NCBI GenBank assembly: GCA_028704415.1
Contig: JAQWFM010000024.1
Location: 1-34,172, forward strand
DNA length: 34,172 bases
Direction of reading: 5' to 3'
DNA from: Oscillospiraceae bacterium
GTDB lineage: Bacteria; Bacillota; Clostridia; Saccharofermentanales; Fastidiosipilaceae
Positions 7,316-15,939 of the stretch are shown here, piece after piece. Numbering within the stretch: position 1 is the first letter of the stretch; each line of letters begins with the position of its first letter. Below the pieces are notes generated by a model. It did not search any database, was not told the origin of the DNA, and saw nothing but the letters and a program-made list of their open reading frames with translations. A program made the position numbers and the translations under genes.

Positions 7316-8872
7316 TCAGGTCTGGTCTAAAGCCGCCTCATCAGCTGCCGGTTCCGCAGTCTTGGCCGCGGCCGTCGGTTTCGCCTCATACAGGTACGGC
7401 AGCGGGGGCTGATCCAGGGCCAGCGGCAGTCCGTCCGGCAGCCAGCAGCTGACCGAGCGGGACTGAACCGGGAATTCCGCCCAGCCTTCCTCATCAATTG
7501 TCACTTTAGCGTGACTGTTGCCCAGATAATCCGCAAACACTTCCCCCGCCAGCCTGGCTCCGACCGCCATCCGAAGCGTGGTCGCTTCCTTGTTGGTCAA
7601 CACGACCACCAACGGGGCCGGGTGCTCGCCTTCGCCGGCGCGGACCCAGCCGATCGCCTGCGCTTCACTAAAATAGTCCGTCTGCTCGCCATAGCTGAAC
7701 CGGCGCCGCAGCGCCATCAGCCGGTCCAGGACCTCCCGCTGGGCGGGGATGGAACCATTGGCGGAGCCATAGTAGTCAGCCATAAAGACACAAGGATAGC
7801 CGGACTCCCGCAGCAGGATCAGGGCATAAGCCAGCGGCTTAAACCAGGGCTCTACAGTTGATTCCAGGGACTGCCCGGGCTGGCTGTCATGATTATCGAC
7901 AAAGGTCACCGCGTTCAGCGGGTTATTATGTACCTCTGTCCCTTCAAAAATCTGGCGCAGGTCATAGGCTTCACCGGTTTGGCCTGCTTCAAAGAAATGG
8001 TAGTGCAAAACCACGTCAAATAAGCGCAGGCGGTGCTCCGTGCGGTCCAGATAACCGGACAGCTCCTCCGGATTATTCTGCCAGTATTCGCTGACAAAAA
8101 AGAAATCCGGGCCCTGCGTTTCGTGCACATGGGTCACAAAGTCTTTCATAAACAGCGCGCTGATATGCTTAACGGCATCCATCCGGAAGCCATCCACCCC
8201 GGTTTCCCGGACAAACCAGTCCGACCAGCGCAGGATCTCCTGGCGGGAGGAAGGATTGGCGTAATCAATATCGGCATACATGAGATAGTCAAAATTGCCG
8301 TTCTCCTGCGAGACATCCGTGGACCAGACCTTGTTGTCCCCGGTAAACATATAGATGCCCTTTTGTCCGCTGCGCTGATCAAAATCCGTGCCGCTGAAGT
8401 TTTGCCAGTGCCATTCATAGTCAGAGTACTTCCCCTGCCGTCCTGGAAAATTGAAACCGGTCCAGGCTTCAATCTCATGGGGCTCGGACTGGCGCTCCAT
8501 CCGGTTGGCCGGATTGACCAGACAAGCCTCTACGGTCTCGGTAAAATCGGCGCCGGCTTTATGATTCAGCACCACGTCGGCATATACCTGGATGCCAACG
8601 TCATGGAAGCGCCGGATTAACTGAAGCAGCTCCGCCTTTGTGCCGTATTTGGTCCGGACGGTGCCTTTTTGGTCGAATTCGCCCAGATCATAGAGATCAT
8701 AGATGCCATACCCCACATCCTGATCAGATGTCCCCTTGCAGACCGGGGGCAGCCATATAGCTGTCACCCCCCGCCGCCGCAAGGCTTCTGCCGTATCTGC
8801 CATTTGTCGGTAATAGTTGCCGTCCGCCGGCAAATACCATTCAAAGCCCTGAAACATGATACCGTTTTCCAT
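7316..8872 (-). CDS. Cytoplasmic alpha-amylase, glycoside hydrolase family 13
   Basis: Hydrolyses alpha-1,4 glucosidic bonds in starch, glycogen or maltodextrins. The 518-residue product has no signal peptide, so it acts on internal or imported glucans. The GH13 regions are clear: DVVLNH at 99-104, GFRMDAVKH with nucleophile Asp232, the acid/base Glu262 in SEYW, and FVDNHDSQ with Asp329. The opening NGIMFQGFEWYLPADG is typical of the bacterial cytoplasmic (GH13_5-like) amylases. The ATG at 8872 is chosen because GGAGG stands eight bases upstream; the frame is open 19 codons further but that extension is not family-like. The C-terminus adds an Ala/Glu-rich tail of about 20 residues. It is monocistronic and faces the two-gene operon on its 3' side. 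Confidence 0.93.
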   Translation of the reverse strand: MENGIMFQGFEWYLPADGNYYRQMADTAEALRRRGVTAIWLPPVCKGTSDQDVGYGIYDLYDLGEFDQKGTVRTKYGTKAELLQLIRRFHDVGIQVYADVVLNHKAGADFTETVEACLVNPANRMERQSEPHEIEAWTGFNFPGRQGKYSDYEWHWQNFSGTDFDQRSGQKGIYMFTGDNKVWSTDVSQENGNFDYLMYADIDYANPSSRQEILRWSDWFVRETGVDGFRMDAVKHISALFMKDFVTHVHETQGPDFFFVSEYWQNNPEELSGYLDRTEHRLRLFDVVLHYHFFEAGQTGEAYDLRQIFEGTEVHNNPLNAVTFVDNHDSQPGQSLESTVEPWFKPLAYALILLRESGYPCVFMADYYGSANGSIPAQREVLDRLMALRRRFSYGEQTDYFSEAQAIGWVRAGEGEHPAPLVVVLTNKEATTLRMAVGARLAGEVFADYLGNSHAKVTIDEEGWAEFPVQSRSVSCWLPDGLPLALDQPPLPYLYEAKPTAAAKTAEPAADEAALDQT

Positions 8873-9096
8873 ATTATCAACCTCCGTCAGACCCCCGCAG
8901 TGGAGCAGGCCGCCTGCAGCCAGTAGCAATAGTCAAGGTAAAGTGATTTTGAAGCAAAAAACCGGTGACCTTAACCACCAGACTAAACCGTCAGGCAACG
9001 GATGGTCCTAATGATTATCTCACCGGCTTTGCATTAATCTAGCAGATTTGCGGTTTCCCGTCTGTCTGTATGGTTACGATGGCCGCGGAAGAAAAG

Positions 9097-9674
9097 TTAA
9101 CGTTTCATTTCCCAGGCTGAATCTCTGAGGTTAGCTTTTATATAGACTGCCGCCCCGCCCAGGCAAAGGATAAACATCAGGACGGACAGAGCCGCCGCTC
9201 TTTGATAGTCAAGATAAGTTGCGACTTGCTGGTACAGCAGGATACCCAGCATTTTGGGATTATTGGGTCCGGTTAAATACGGTATGGTGAATGCGCCAAT
9301 CTGGCCCATAAAAACAAAGGTCGCGCACACAATCATACACCGCCAGAAGTAATGAGGTCACAATGGATTGCACCAACTTCCGCTTGATTAAGACGTAATC
9401 CCACCATTTTAAAGCTGAAGGATTCAGGTATGATGCCCGGAAACTGATAGGTCCCCGCAAAAGAAAGCAGGGTCATATTAAGCAGTGGCCCGTAAAAGAA
9501 CAAAATAAACAGCGCAAACAGGATATACTCCCAAAACTGTTTTTTACCCAGCGAATAATACAAGCGCTTCACTTTTGCCGTTCCCCGTGTTCTTTTAAAA
9601 AGCACGGGAGAACATTGGGCTGATAACAGCCAGTCGGTCACTATTCCTTGCAGCTTGATTTCGGTTGATTTCAT
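9097..9674 (-). pseudogene. Decayed PotB/ThiP-type ABC permease, frameshifted and internally deleted
   Basis: Remnant of a binding-protein-dependent inner-membrane permease of the spermidine/iron type. The N-terminal part reads from 9674 through a first membrane helix (about WEYILFALFILFFYGPLLNM). A one-base slip in an A-run near 9408 moves the frame to WWDYVLIKRKLVQS. Near 9340 the frame changes again, straight into the C-terminal signature GAFTIPYLTGP and the last helix, ending at 9097. About 100-130 residues that normally lie between, including the EAA loop contacting the ATPase, are absent, so the product cannot be a working permease. It is joined in frame at its 5' side to the DUF4127 remnant. 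No ATPase or binding protein of the same system is nearby. Confidence 0.8.
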
Positions 9675-10924
9675 TTTGGCATCGGGGCTGTCTGAGAAGC
9701 CTTTGTAATAAGCGGCAATCACCGTATAGGCCAGCACGGTGCCGATGGTATTCCGGACGGTGTTCCAGCTGCCGATGCTCTCCACTTCCTCATCGGTTTT
9801 GGCAAGTCTCACCAGATCCATAAACTCATTTTCGCACCCCTTGCACGCCGATACCTCGTCTAGCCCCACCGACCGGTTAAACGTTTCGGAAAAATAACAG
9901 ATATACTGCAACAGCTCGTGCATGTTGATATAGCTCGAAAACGTGATGTCCTTGGCGGCCTGATCCTCCGACTCGATCATGTGCTTTCCGGGGGAATTCA
10001 CGGCCAGCAGGCAGTCGGCCTGTCCGGCACTTTCCACCAAAACGCCCCCAGAGAGGTGATCTGCGACTTAACGCCCGCATGAAGCGGTCTGTCTTCGTTT
10101 TTCGGCACGATCTGCGGCCCCACTACGGAGGAACAGTGAACCAAAACGCGGGGACGGGAATTTTTGATAAGGCAGAACATGCGGGCAAACAGAACGCTGC
10201 CGACCTCGTCGGCGCCGGGATAAACCAGTACCCAGTTCATCATCTCCCTCACCCGCTCCGCTATTGCCGCCTGATCCATGGCGGAAAAGCCGTACTCCGC
10301 CATATCGCCCTTGGGAACGGTAAGAATATCGAATACTCCCTCCTCCCCAAAATCCACGCAGGTAAGATTGACGTATCGGTTGATTTTTCTCCGGTTGAGG
10401 AAGTCTTCCATATTAGCAGGAATTTTTCTTTGCAGCTTTTCCATTTTCCTCGGCTTCAGCCTCATTGCCGTGCTCTTATTCCAGCTTGTTCTTCAGGTAA
10501 GTAATCCGCCAGATATCGTACCCGTGGTCTTTCCAATAATCCGGGTCTTCCGCACTGCTGTTGTATGCCGCAACCCGGGCCGCAAGATTAAAGCCGTGAA
10601 TTTTAAGGAAAGAATATTTCTGCTTTAAGATTCTGAAATTCTCGAGAAGGCTTTGGCATTCCAGCAGGTTTTTATGATGCATCCGGGAATTGATAATGTT
10701 GCCGTAAACCAGCGTATCCATCGAAAAAACGGCATATTCGCAGTCTTCGACCCTCTAAAAATCCAGTCGCAGAGTTTTTGCGTGTCGGCGGGAACTTTTT
10801 TCATTCCCATAAGAGAAAAAGGCGGAGTCAAAAGCTGGATATCTTCGTTCAACTCGGCAAGACCGGCAGGAAAAGCAAAGTTTCAGTCTCGCTCGTCAAG
10901 AGGAATGTAAAATATTTTCGTCAT
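9675..10924 (-). pseudogene. Decayed DUF4127 family gene (one nonsense, three frameshifts, 3' truncation)
   Basis: Starting at the ATG at 10924 the reading is MTKIFYIPLDERD, then TGA at 10883-10885, then NFAFP in the same frame. This is the DUF4127 opening, which usually reads PLDERPCN or similar, so the TGA stands near a usual Cys/Val position. The frame slips near 10760 (to VEDCEYAVFSMDTLVYGN), near 10485 (to MRLKPRKMEKL) and in a G-run near 10045 (to VLVESAGQADCLL). Conserved-looking stretches such as MNWVLVYPGADEVGS and ESIGSWNTVRNTIGTVLAY survive. The family's C-terminal part is missing where the sequence passes in frame into an ABC permease remnant at about 9674. DUF4127 function is unknown. 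It lies just downstream of a sugar permease pair and was probably the last gene of that operon. Confidence 0.8.
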
Positions 10925-11005
10925 ATTTTTCCTCGTTCTTAATGCCCGCAGACAAAATGGAAAGGGCAGCGTCTTTGGGGCCTTTATATAGTTACAGTCG
11001 TATGA

Positions 11006-11932
11006 TCATCCCTTTACCGCTCCGACCGTAAGCCCGGAAACAAAGTAGCGCTGAAAGAAAGGATAAGCGCAAGCAATAGGGAGCACGATTACCATAACGA
11101 TCGCCATTCGGGCTGTTTCGGAAGGGATATTGGACGTATCCACATACCCCGACAAATTCGGGTTTTGAGAAATAAAATCAATATTGTTTTGAATGCTGAC
11201 TAACACATATTGAAGTGGATAAAGATCCTGATGTTTGGAATTGATGTATAGCATGGCCTGGAACCAGTCGTTCCAGTAAAGAAACGTTAAAAACAGGCCG
11301 ATGGTGGCAAGCACAGGCAGAGAAATAGGCAAAACAATGCGCGCAAAAATAACCAGCTGCGAAGCGCCGTCGATTTTCGCGGATTCTATCAGGGAATCAG
11401 GAACCGAGGTGCGGAAAAAGGTATTGAGTATCATAATATACCAGGTGGAAACGGCCAGAGGAAGAATCAAGCTCCATATGCTGTTTTTAAGCCCCAGCAT
11501 CTGGGTGTTGATCATATAAGAGGAAACCATGCCGCCCTGAAAGAGCATGGGAATAATAATAAATATTGTAAGCGCCTTTTTGAGCTTATACCCGTTTCTG
11601 GAGATGGCGTAAGCTAAAGACGTATTGAGAATAAGACCGATTCCGGTGCCCACCACCGTAATAAAAAACGAAACCAGAAAGGCGTTTCCGATGGTGGAGC
11701 GCTGCTCCCAGAGAAACACGTACGCGTCCAGCGACCATTCGGAAGGAATAAACCGGTAACCGTTTTGGGCGATGGAGGTTTCGGAAGAGAGTGAGATAAT
11801 GAAGCAGAAGGCCGTGGGAATGACGGAGATTAAGGCCAATATAATAAATAAAAGGGATATCACCAGATTGGCGGGCTTTGAGATCTGCATATATGCGGGC
11901 GTTTTATTTTGTTCGTTCGCCTTATTTTTCAT
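11006..11932 (-). CDS. Carbohydrate ABC transporter permease, LplC/MalG type
   Basis: Second permease subunit of a CUT1-like sugar importer in the cytoplasmic membrane. The 308 residues contain about six hydrophobic segments, beginning with VISLLFIILALISVIPTAF. The EAA loop, which docks the ATPase, reads ESAKIDGASQLVIFARIVLPIS. The end FFQRYFVSGLTVGAVKG is the classic C-terminus of this permease class. The ATG at 11932 has GGAGGT six bases upstream and is preferred over an upstream in-frame start. It lies 32 bp after its LplB-like partner. No ABC ATPase is present in the window, as is common for these importers, which share an MsmK/UgpC-type ATPase encoded elsewhere. Confidence 0.92.
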   Translation of the reverse strand: MKNKANEQNKTPAYMQISKPANLVISLLFIILALISVIPTAFCFIISLSSETSIAQNGYRFIPSEWSLDAYVFLWEQRSTIGNAFLVSFFITVVGTGIGLILNTSLAYAISRNGYKLKKALTIFIIIPMLFQGGMVSSYMINTQMLGLKNSIWSLILPLAVSTWYIMILNTFFRTSVPDSLIESAKIDGASQLVIFARIVLPISLPVLATIGLFLTFLYWNDWFQAMLYINSKHQDLYPLQYVLVSIQNNIDFISQNPNLSGYVDTSNIPSETARMAIVMVIVLPIACAYPFFQRYFVSGLTVGAVKG

Positions 11933-11964
11933 AAGAATACCTCCATTTTCTGTTGGTCGCTTTG

Positions 11965-12936
11965 TCAAAACAAAGAACTGTCCGGATCAATTTTACGAAC
12001 AACAAAATTGGCAAGCGTAATCATAACGCATCCCACAACAGACTGTAAGGCCGAGGCAGCGGAGGAAAAGCCGATATTGTTCAGCTTCATCAGCGCGGTA
12101 TAAACATAGGTGTCGATGGTCTGGCGGTAATCGGTAATCTGCCCCGAAGCACGGGTGGCCTGATAAAACAGCCCGAAATCCGAGTTGAATATGCGACCCA
12201 TGGCAAGGATCAGAAGGATTACGATAACAGGCTTGAGCTGAGGCAGCGTAACGGAACGCGCTTGCTGCCATTTTGTGGCGCCGTCGATTACGGCCGCCTC
12301 GTAAAAAGAATGATCGATTCCCGCGATGGACGCCAGATAAATGACCATGCTGTATCCGACGGTTTTCCATGTATTTAAAAACACAAGGATGTACGGCCAG
12401 TATTTTCCTTCGGCATACCAATTGACGGGTTCCGTTCCCAAAGAAATCAAAATCTGATTGGCGATTCCTTTATCATAGCTTAAAAAAGAAAACACAAAGT
12501 AGGCCACCACGACCCAGGAAAGAAAATGGGGCAGAAACATAGCCGTCTGGCTGATCTTGCGAAGCCTGTCCGAAATCAGCTGGCTCATCAGAATAGCAAG
12601 TGTGACGGGCAGAAACATTTCGATAACGATAAAGGCAAAGTTGTAAAGCAGTGTATTGCGGACCATGATCCAGGCGTCGGCGGTTAAAAACATAAATCGA
12701 AAATTCTTGAACCCCACCCAATCGCTTTGGATCAGAGAGGACAAAAACCCCTCGCCGGGAATCATGCGGTAATTTTTAAAGGCAATAACAATACCGAACA
12801 TGGGCAGATAAGAAAACAGGACGAACCATATGATGGTTGGGAGGGAAAGGAGCGTTAATTCTCCGTCGTCCCGGGTAAAAAGCTTCTTTTTGCGCGAAGC
12901 GGGTTTTTTCTTTATGGCGGCGTCTTTTGCGGGCAT
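11965..12936 (-). CDS. Carbohydrate ABC transporter permease, LplB type
   Basis: First permease subunit of the same importer; 323 residues after a basic N-terminal segment (KKKPASRKKKLF). Hydrophobic helices start with LPTIIWFVLFSYLPMFGIVIAF. The EAA loop is YEAAVIDGATKWQQARSVTLPQ. The N-terminal layout and the motif VGFKNFRFMF match the LplB/YteP branch, which usually imports complex oligosaccharides such as pectin or mannan fragments; that substrate range is family knowledge, not read from this sequence. The ATG at 12936 has GGAG eight bases upstream. It is followed by the LplC-like permease and preceded by a PHP hydrolase, 38 bp away, in one leftward operon. Confidence 0.92.
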   Translation of the reverse strand: MPAKDAAIKKKPASRKKKLFTRDDGELTLLSLPTIIWFVLFSYLPMFGIVIAFKNYRMIPGEGFLSSLIQSDWVGFKNFRFMFLTADAWIMVRNTLLYNFAFIVIEMFLPVTLAILMSQLISDRLRKISQTAMFLPHFLSWVVVAYFVFSFLSYDKGIANQILISLGTEPVNWYAEGKYWPYILVFLNTWKTVGYSMVIYLASIAGIDHSFYEAAVIDGATKWQQARSVTLPQLKPVIVILLILAMGRIFNSDFGLFYQATRASGQITDYRQTIDTYVYTALMKLNNIGFSSAASALQSVVGCVMITLANFVVRKIDPDSSLF

Positions 12937-12974
12937 AAAACTTTCTCCTATCACGTGAATTCAGGCAGGGATAC

Positions 12975-13760
12975 TTATTGGGGAATATGATAGACACAGC
13001 TTTCGGTCAGATTCAGTGCCTCAGCAACCGGCTCCAGCCGGGATTTTACCTCCAGCTCTTCCTTTTTGTGCGCATCAGATCCGAAATAAACCCGGCAGCC
13101 GGCTTCCAGCGCAATGCGATAGGGGCGGTAAAGCGATTCCTTCGGCTCGTTTGCGGGAAAAGCGCAGGCGTTGAGCTCGATTCCTGTGCCTTCTCTGGCA
13201 AAGAAGCGGAAAATATCCCGCAGGCGGCTTTGCGGCATGGAATCAAAAACCTCGGCCAGACTGCGGTTTAATCGGGTGGTGGTGCAGGTAAAATGGGCGA
13301 TCCCGACTTTTTTCCACGGCAGAGGGAGCCGCTGCAGCTCTTCCAGGCGTTTCATCATCAGGCGGGCGATATCGCCGGGCGCGGTGATTTCGGACGGGCG
13401 GGTAAAATCCGTCATATGAAAATGGTTGACGGGAACGATAATAAAATCAAACCGGTCGTAAGATGCGGGTGCAATGCCGATCTTCTCTCCCCCGCAGTAT
13501 TCCGTTTCGCAGCCGAAGCAGAACCGGACGCCAGGGGCTTTGGGCAACGGAAGGCTTTTTGTGACATGCTCGGTGTTCTGCGGAATATACCAGTCGTCGG
13601 CACCGGGAGCCAGCGTGTCCCAGTAATGGTCGGTGATGCAGATGGTGTCGTATCCGGATTTCACTGCGTGTTCCAGCATGGTTTGCGGCGTCATTTGCGG
13701 GTCGCGACAGCAATCGGATAAAATGGAATGCTGATGGAGGTCGTGCTTTATTTCCACCAT
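12975..13760 (-). CDS. PHP-domain metal-dependent phosphoesterase
   Basis: The 261-residue protein has the PHP metal-binding pattern: HDLHQHSILSD near the N-terminus (first two metal His), CITDHYWD, an acidic CETEY region, GIAHFT, and the closing FGSDAH. These residues hold a two- or three-metal centre in histidinol-phosphatase-like and polymerase-associated PHP enzymes. It is cytosolic. Its place between a sugar-binding lipoprotein and two sugar permeases suggests that it dephosphorylates or hydrolyses an imported compound, but the substrate cannot be read from sequence. A classic HisK histidinol phosphatase is an alternative; no his genes are nearby. GAGGA lies about ten bases before the ATG. 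Confidence 0.85.
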   Translation of the reverse strand: MVEIKHDLHQHSILSDCCRDPQMTPQTMLEHAVKSGYDTICITDHYWDTLAPGADDWYIPQNTEHVTKSLPLPKAPGVRFCFGCETEYCGGEKIGIAPASYDRFDFIIVPVNHFHMTDFTRPSEITAPGDIARLMMKRLEELQRLPLPWKKVGIAHFTCTTTRLNRSLAEVFDSMPQSRLRDIFRFFAREGTGIELNACAFPANEPKESLYRPYRIALEAGCRVYFGSDAHKKEELEVKSRLEPVAEALNLTESCVYHIPQ

Positions 13761-13785
13761 GATCTTTATTCCTCGCTTTTTGATT

Positions 13786-13819
13786 GGAAAACGCCCGCCT
13801 GGTTTTCCAAAGCGGGCGC
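13786..13819 (-). terminator. Intrinsic terminator / attenuator after the binding-protein gene
   Basis: Read leftward, CGCCCGC (13818-13812) pairs with GCGGGCG (13798-13792), with an inner TGG/CCA pairing around an AAAA loop, followed directly by TTTTCC. It lies between the solute-binding protein gene and the PHP/permease genes of the same operon. Such partial terminators are common after binding-protein genes and let the lipoprotein be made in excess over the permeases. A T-run also follows on the other strand after a few bases. Confidence 0.65.
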
Positions 13820-13842
13820 TCTCACTTTTTTAATGGACAGTC

Positions 13843-15315
13843 TTAAGAATTGGCGGCTACGTAGGCATCAAGCTGGCTCTGACACTCGGCGATGATGGTA
13901 CGGTAACCAGCGCTCTCCAGCTCGGCGAGCATTTTGGGCACTTCCACGGTAGAATCGGTGGAACCGGTGCGGAGCTCGTCCATATATTTATCGAAGATCG
14001 TGGTGCAGGCGGCTACCTCAGCCTCTACAGGAGTAATGTCAAAGGTAAAGCCGATGGTCTGGGAATTGGCTTCCGCCGCGGCCGTATCGTTTTCTTCTTT
14101 TAATTCCTCGATCAGTTCAGCGGTGGTGGGGGCGGACGGAGTCATAGAATAAAGGGAGGCCTGCGCCCAGATCCAAGGCTGATAATTGGAATTGAGCACA
14201 TTTACCTGGGTTTTGTCGCTGGTGTATTCAAAATTCGTGCCCTCTACGCCGTAAGCGAGAATATCACGGGCGGTGGTGTTGGTGTTTACAAACTCCATAA
14301 ACTTCAGCGATTCGTCCACATAGTTGGAAGCGGCGTTGACCGCGTTCATGGCACCGCGGATGGAGCCTGTGGTAAGAGTGGGTCCGTAATATTTGGTGCT
14401 TACAATGTCAAATCCGTAGGAATCGCTCCACTCGGCGTCCGCACCGGGATAACCCTGCTGATTTAAAACAATCAGTTCGGTGGGGTAATCGTTCAAAGTG
14501 GGGGCATCGGGATTAATGTATCCCTTATTGAACCATTCGTGAACCAGCTGCAGGCGGTCCAGATAATCCTGGTCGTCAAACACACTCACGACCGTGGTAT
14601 CTTTCGCGGCGTAATCCAGCCCAATATACAAAGAGGAATTGAGAATGTCGAATTCGTTGTCCAGAGCACGGATACCAAAACGGGAAACGTTGATAGGATA
14701 TTTGTCCGGATAGGCGGTTTTGTAGGCTTCCAGAACTTCCTCGACGGAATCAAAGGTGTTGTATTTGGTGTAGTCCAGGCCAAGCTCGTCCACAACGACT
14801 TCCTTATTGAACTGCCAATACAGAGAGCCGGCGGTATCTTTGTATACGGGAACCGCATACAGCTTTCCGTTTACCTTGGAGCCTTTCCAAACCAGCTCGG
14901 GAATAGAGGAGTACAGGTCGGGGGTAACGGTTTGGATTTTGTCGGTAATATCCGCGAACACGCCTTTGTTGGACTGAGTGGCGTAATTGTTCCACCAGGA
15001 ACAGGTAAATACGATATCATAGTAATCGCCCGCGTTTATGGAAAGCTGAACCTCATCGCTGGACATATACAGGATATCCACGGTAACTCCGATTTCATCG
15101 GAGGACAGGGCATTCAGCTTTTCTTCCATCGCGTCATTATCTGTGGGAACCGTTCCTGGGTTAGCCATAATCCAGGTAAGATTTACCGGTTCCGAGGATG
15201 TGCCGGATGTTGCGCCGGAAGCAGTCTGAGACGATGAGCTGCTGCCGGAGCTGCAGGATGTCAAAGTAGATACGAGTAAAACACTGGATAAAAAAATTGC
15301 CAAGTTTTTTTTCAT
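13843..15315 (-). CDS. Extracellular solute-binding lipoprotein of a sugar ABC importer (family 1)
   Basis: Captures the ligand outside the cell and delivers it to the LplB/LplC permeases. The 490 residues begin with a lipoprotein signal (MKKNLAIFLSSVLLVSTLTSC) with lipobox LTSC and acylated Cys21, then a Ser/Thr/Gly linker. The mature part has the family pattern ITDKIQTVTPDLYSSIPELVW and LDYTKYNTFDSVEEVLEAY. The ATG at 15315 is chosen because AAGGA is seven bases upstream and it starts the signal peptide; the frame remains open to 15549, but that extension is Cys/Arg/Ser-rich and would bury the signal. Composition is more AT-rich than the flanking chromosome. An intrinsic terminator follows. 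Confidence 0.93.
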   Translation of the reverse strand: MKKNLAIFLSSVLLVSTLTSCSSGSSSSSQTASGATSGTSSEPVNLTWIMANPGTVPTDNDAMEEKLNALSSDEIGVTVDILYMSSDEVQLSINAGDYYDIVFTCSWWNNYATQSNKGVFADITDKIQTVTPDLYSSIPELVWKGSKVNGKLYAVPVYKDTAGSLYWQFNKEVVVDELGLDYTKYNTFDSVEEVLEAYKTAYPDKYPINVSRFGIRALDNEFDILNSSLYIGLDYAAKDTTVVSVFDDQDYLDRLQLVHEWFNKGYINPDAPTLNDYPTELIVLNQQGYPGADAEWSDSYGFDIVSTKYYGPTLTTGSIRGAMNAVNAASNYVDESLKFMEFVNTNTTARDILAYGVEGTNFEYTSDKTQVNVLNSNYQPWIWAQASLYSMTPSAPTTAELIEELKEENDTAAAEANSQTIGFTFDITPVEAEVAACTTIFDKYMDELRTGSTDSTVEVPKMLAELESAGYRTIIAECQSQLDAYVAANS

Positions 15316-15342
15316 TTTCAATCCTTCTTTTTTTTGAATACG

Positions 15343-15356
15343 AGTAACCGGTTTCA
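15343..15356 (-). promoter_or_regulatory. cre-like / LacI-family operator candidate
   Basis: Read leftward, TGAAACCGGTTACT matches the catabolite-responsive element consensus TGWAARCGYTWNCW at 12 of 14 positions, and its core AACCGGTT is a perfect palindrome. It lies 28-41 bases before the start codon of the sugar-binding protein, suited for repression by CcpA or by a local LacI-family regulator. No regulator gene is present in the window. Confidence 0.45.
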
Positions 15357-15368
15357 TACAAATTGGCT

Positions 15369-15533
15369 CTAGTCGGTTTTTTCGGCGTGCGCATCGCCGC
15401 GTATAAAACAGAAAACCTTGAAGCCGGGATGAAGCAGATGAGCAGCATGCCGGTCCGCAATGAAGCCCTTGGAAAAAAGCCTGGTTACGGGATGTTGATG
15501 CCTGGTTGGAGAGATGTTTTTGGTCATGGTCAT
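15369..15533 (-). CDS. Possible 54-codon leader ORF
   Basis: ATG at 15533, with AAAGGA just upstream, opens a frame of 54 codons ending in TAG at 15369-15371, 53 bp before the binding-protein start. The peptide begins MTMTKNISPTRHQHPVTRLF and contains GFIADRHAAHLLHPGFKVF. I do not recognise it and see no signal peptide or membrane helix. It reads more protein-like than the competing frame. It may be a leader peptide, a gene remnant or chance. Confidence 0.25.
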   Translation of the reverse strand: MTMTKNISPTRHQHPVTRLFSKGFIADRHAAHLLHPGFKVFCFIRGDAHAEKTD

Positions 15534-15573
15534 CTGTCCTTTCGCTCAATTTGATACGAGTAGGTTTTCGCTA

Positions 15574-15901
15574 CAGGGAAATCCTAGCAGTGGCTAAAAG
15601 AAGGTAATAGACGGTCCGGCTAAAATCCGTGTTAGATTTTAAAGAAGTCCCGAAACAACCAGCGGCCGGTTTGCGCAGACTTGAGTTTCTTAGCCCATCT
15701 AACAACATTTACTTCACATTCAGGGTGAAAATATGCCTCGCTGGCACGATTGGGGCCCGCCTGTCAGCCGAATTTTTTCCGCCTTAATGGCTGGCTGTGT
15801 TTAGCTTTTGTGTCTTTGCCTTGCCAGGTAATCTTTACTGTTTTAATATCCGGTTAAGCCTTAGCTTCTTTATAAGGGAAGGAGGAGCTGTTTACAGTAG
15901 C
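15574..15901. other. Intergenic stretch without a recognised gene
   Basis: Between the sugar-operon leader and the thiT promoter. The only structure seen is an inverted repeat TAAAATC (15621-15627) / GATTTTA (15635-15641) with a 7-bp spacer, possibly an operator or part of the sugar-operon promoter. No convincing promoter hexamers for the leftward operon could be fixed. Several T-rich tracts but no terminator-like stem was found. Confidence 0.5.
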
Positions 15902-15930
15902 TTGCAATACGCTGAGCTAGCGCTTATACT
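15902..15930 (+). promoter_or_regulatory. Sigma-A type promoter of thiT
   Basis: TTGCAA at 15902-15907 (-35) and TATACT at 15925-15930 (-10) are separated by exactly 17 bp. The predicted start near 15937 falls immediately before the TPP riboswitch, as expected for its leader RNA. Confidence 0.75.
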
Positions 15931-15939
15931 ACAGATAAT

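Larger units (their letters stand above)
15338..15573 (-). repeat. Two copies of a ~24-bp leader element upstream of the sugar operon
   Basis: Read leftward, one copy (about 15357-15334) is GAAACCGGTTACTCGTATTCAAA and the other (about 15571-15549) is GAAAACCTACTCGTATCAAA. They share TACTCGTAT exactly, at 15346-15338 and 15562-15554. Each is followed within about 20 bases by a purine-rich ribosome binding site and an ATG: the binding-protein start in one case, a 54-codon open frame in the other. This looks like a duplicated operator or leader segment for the operon's regulator. Confidence 0.5.

Noticed and set aside
8873-9096. Gap between the amylase start and the permease remnant, checked for RNA genes or promoters
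   Set aside because: No tRNA-like fold, riboswitch motif or well-spaced promoter hexamers were found.
10883-10885. TGA near a usual Cys/Val position in the DUF4127 gene, as a possible selenocysteine codon
   Set aside because: Three further frame changes and a 3' truncation in the same gene show that it is a pseudogene; no SECIS-like stem was evident after the TGA.
14539-15237. Long open frame antisense to the binding-protein gene
   Set aside because: Complete overlap with a certain gene, no ribosome binding site, no recognisable motif.
15316-15549. Upstream extension of the binding-protein frame to 15549
   Set aside because: It would place 78 Cys/Arg/Ser-rich residues before a clear lipoprotein signal peptide; the ATG at 15315 has its own ribosome binding site.
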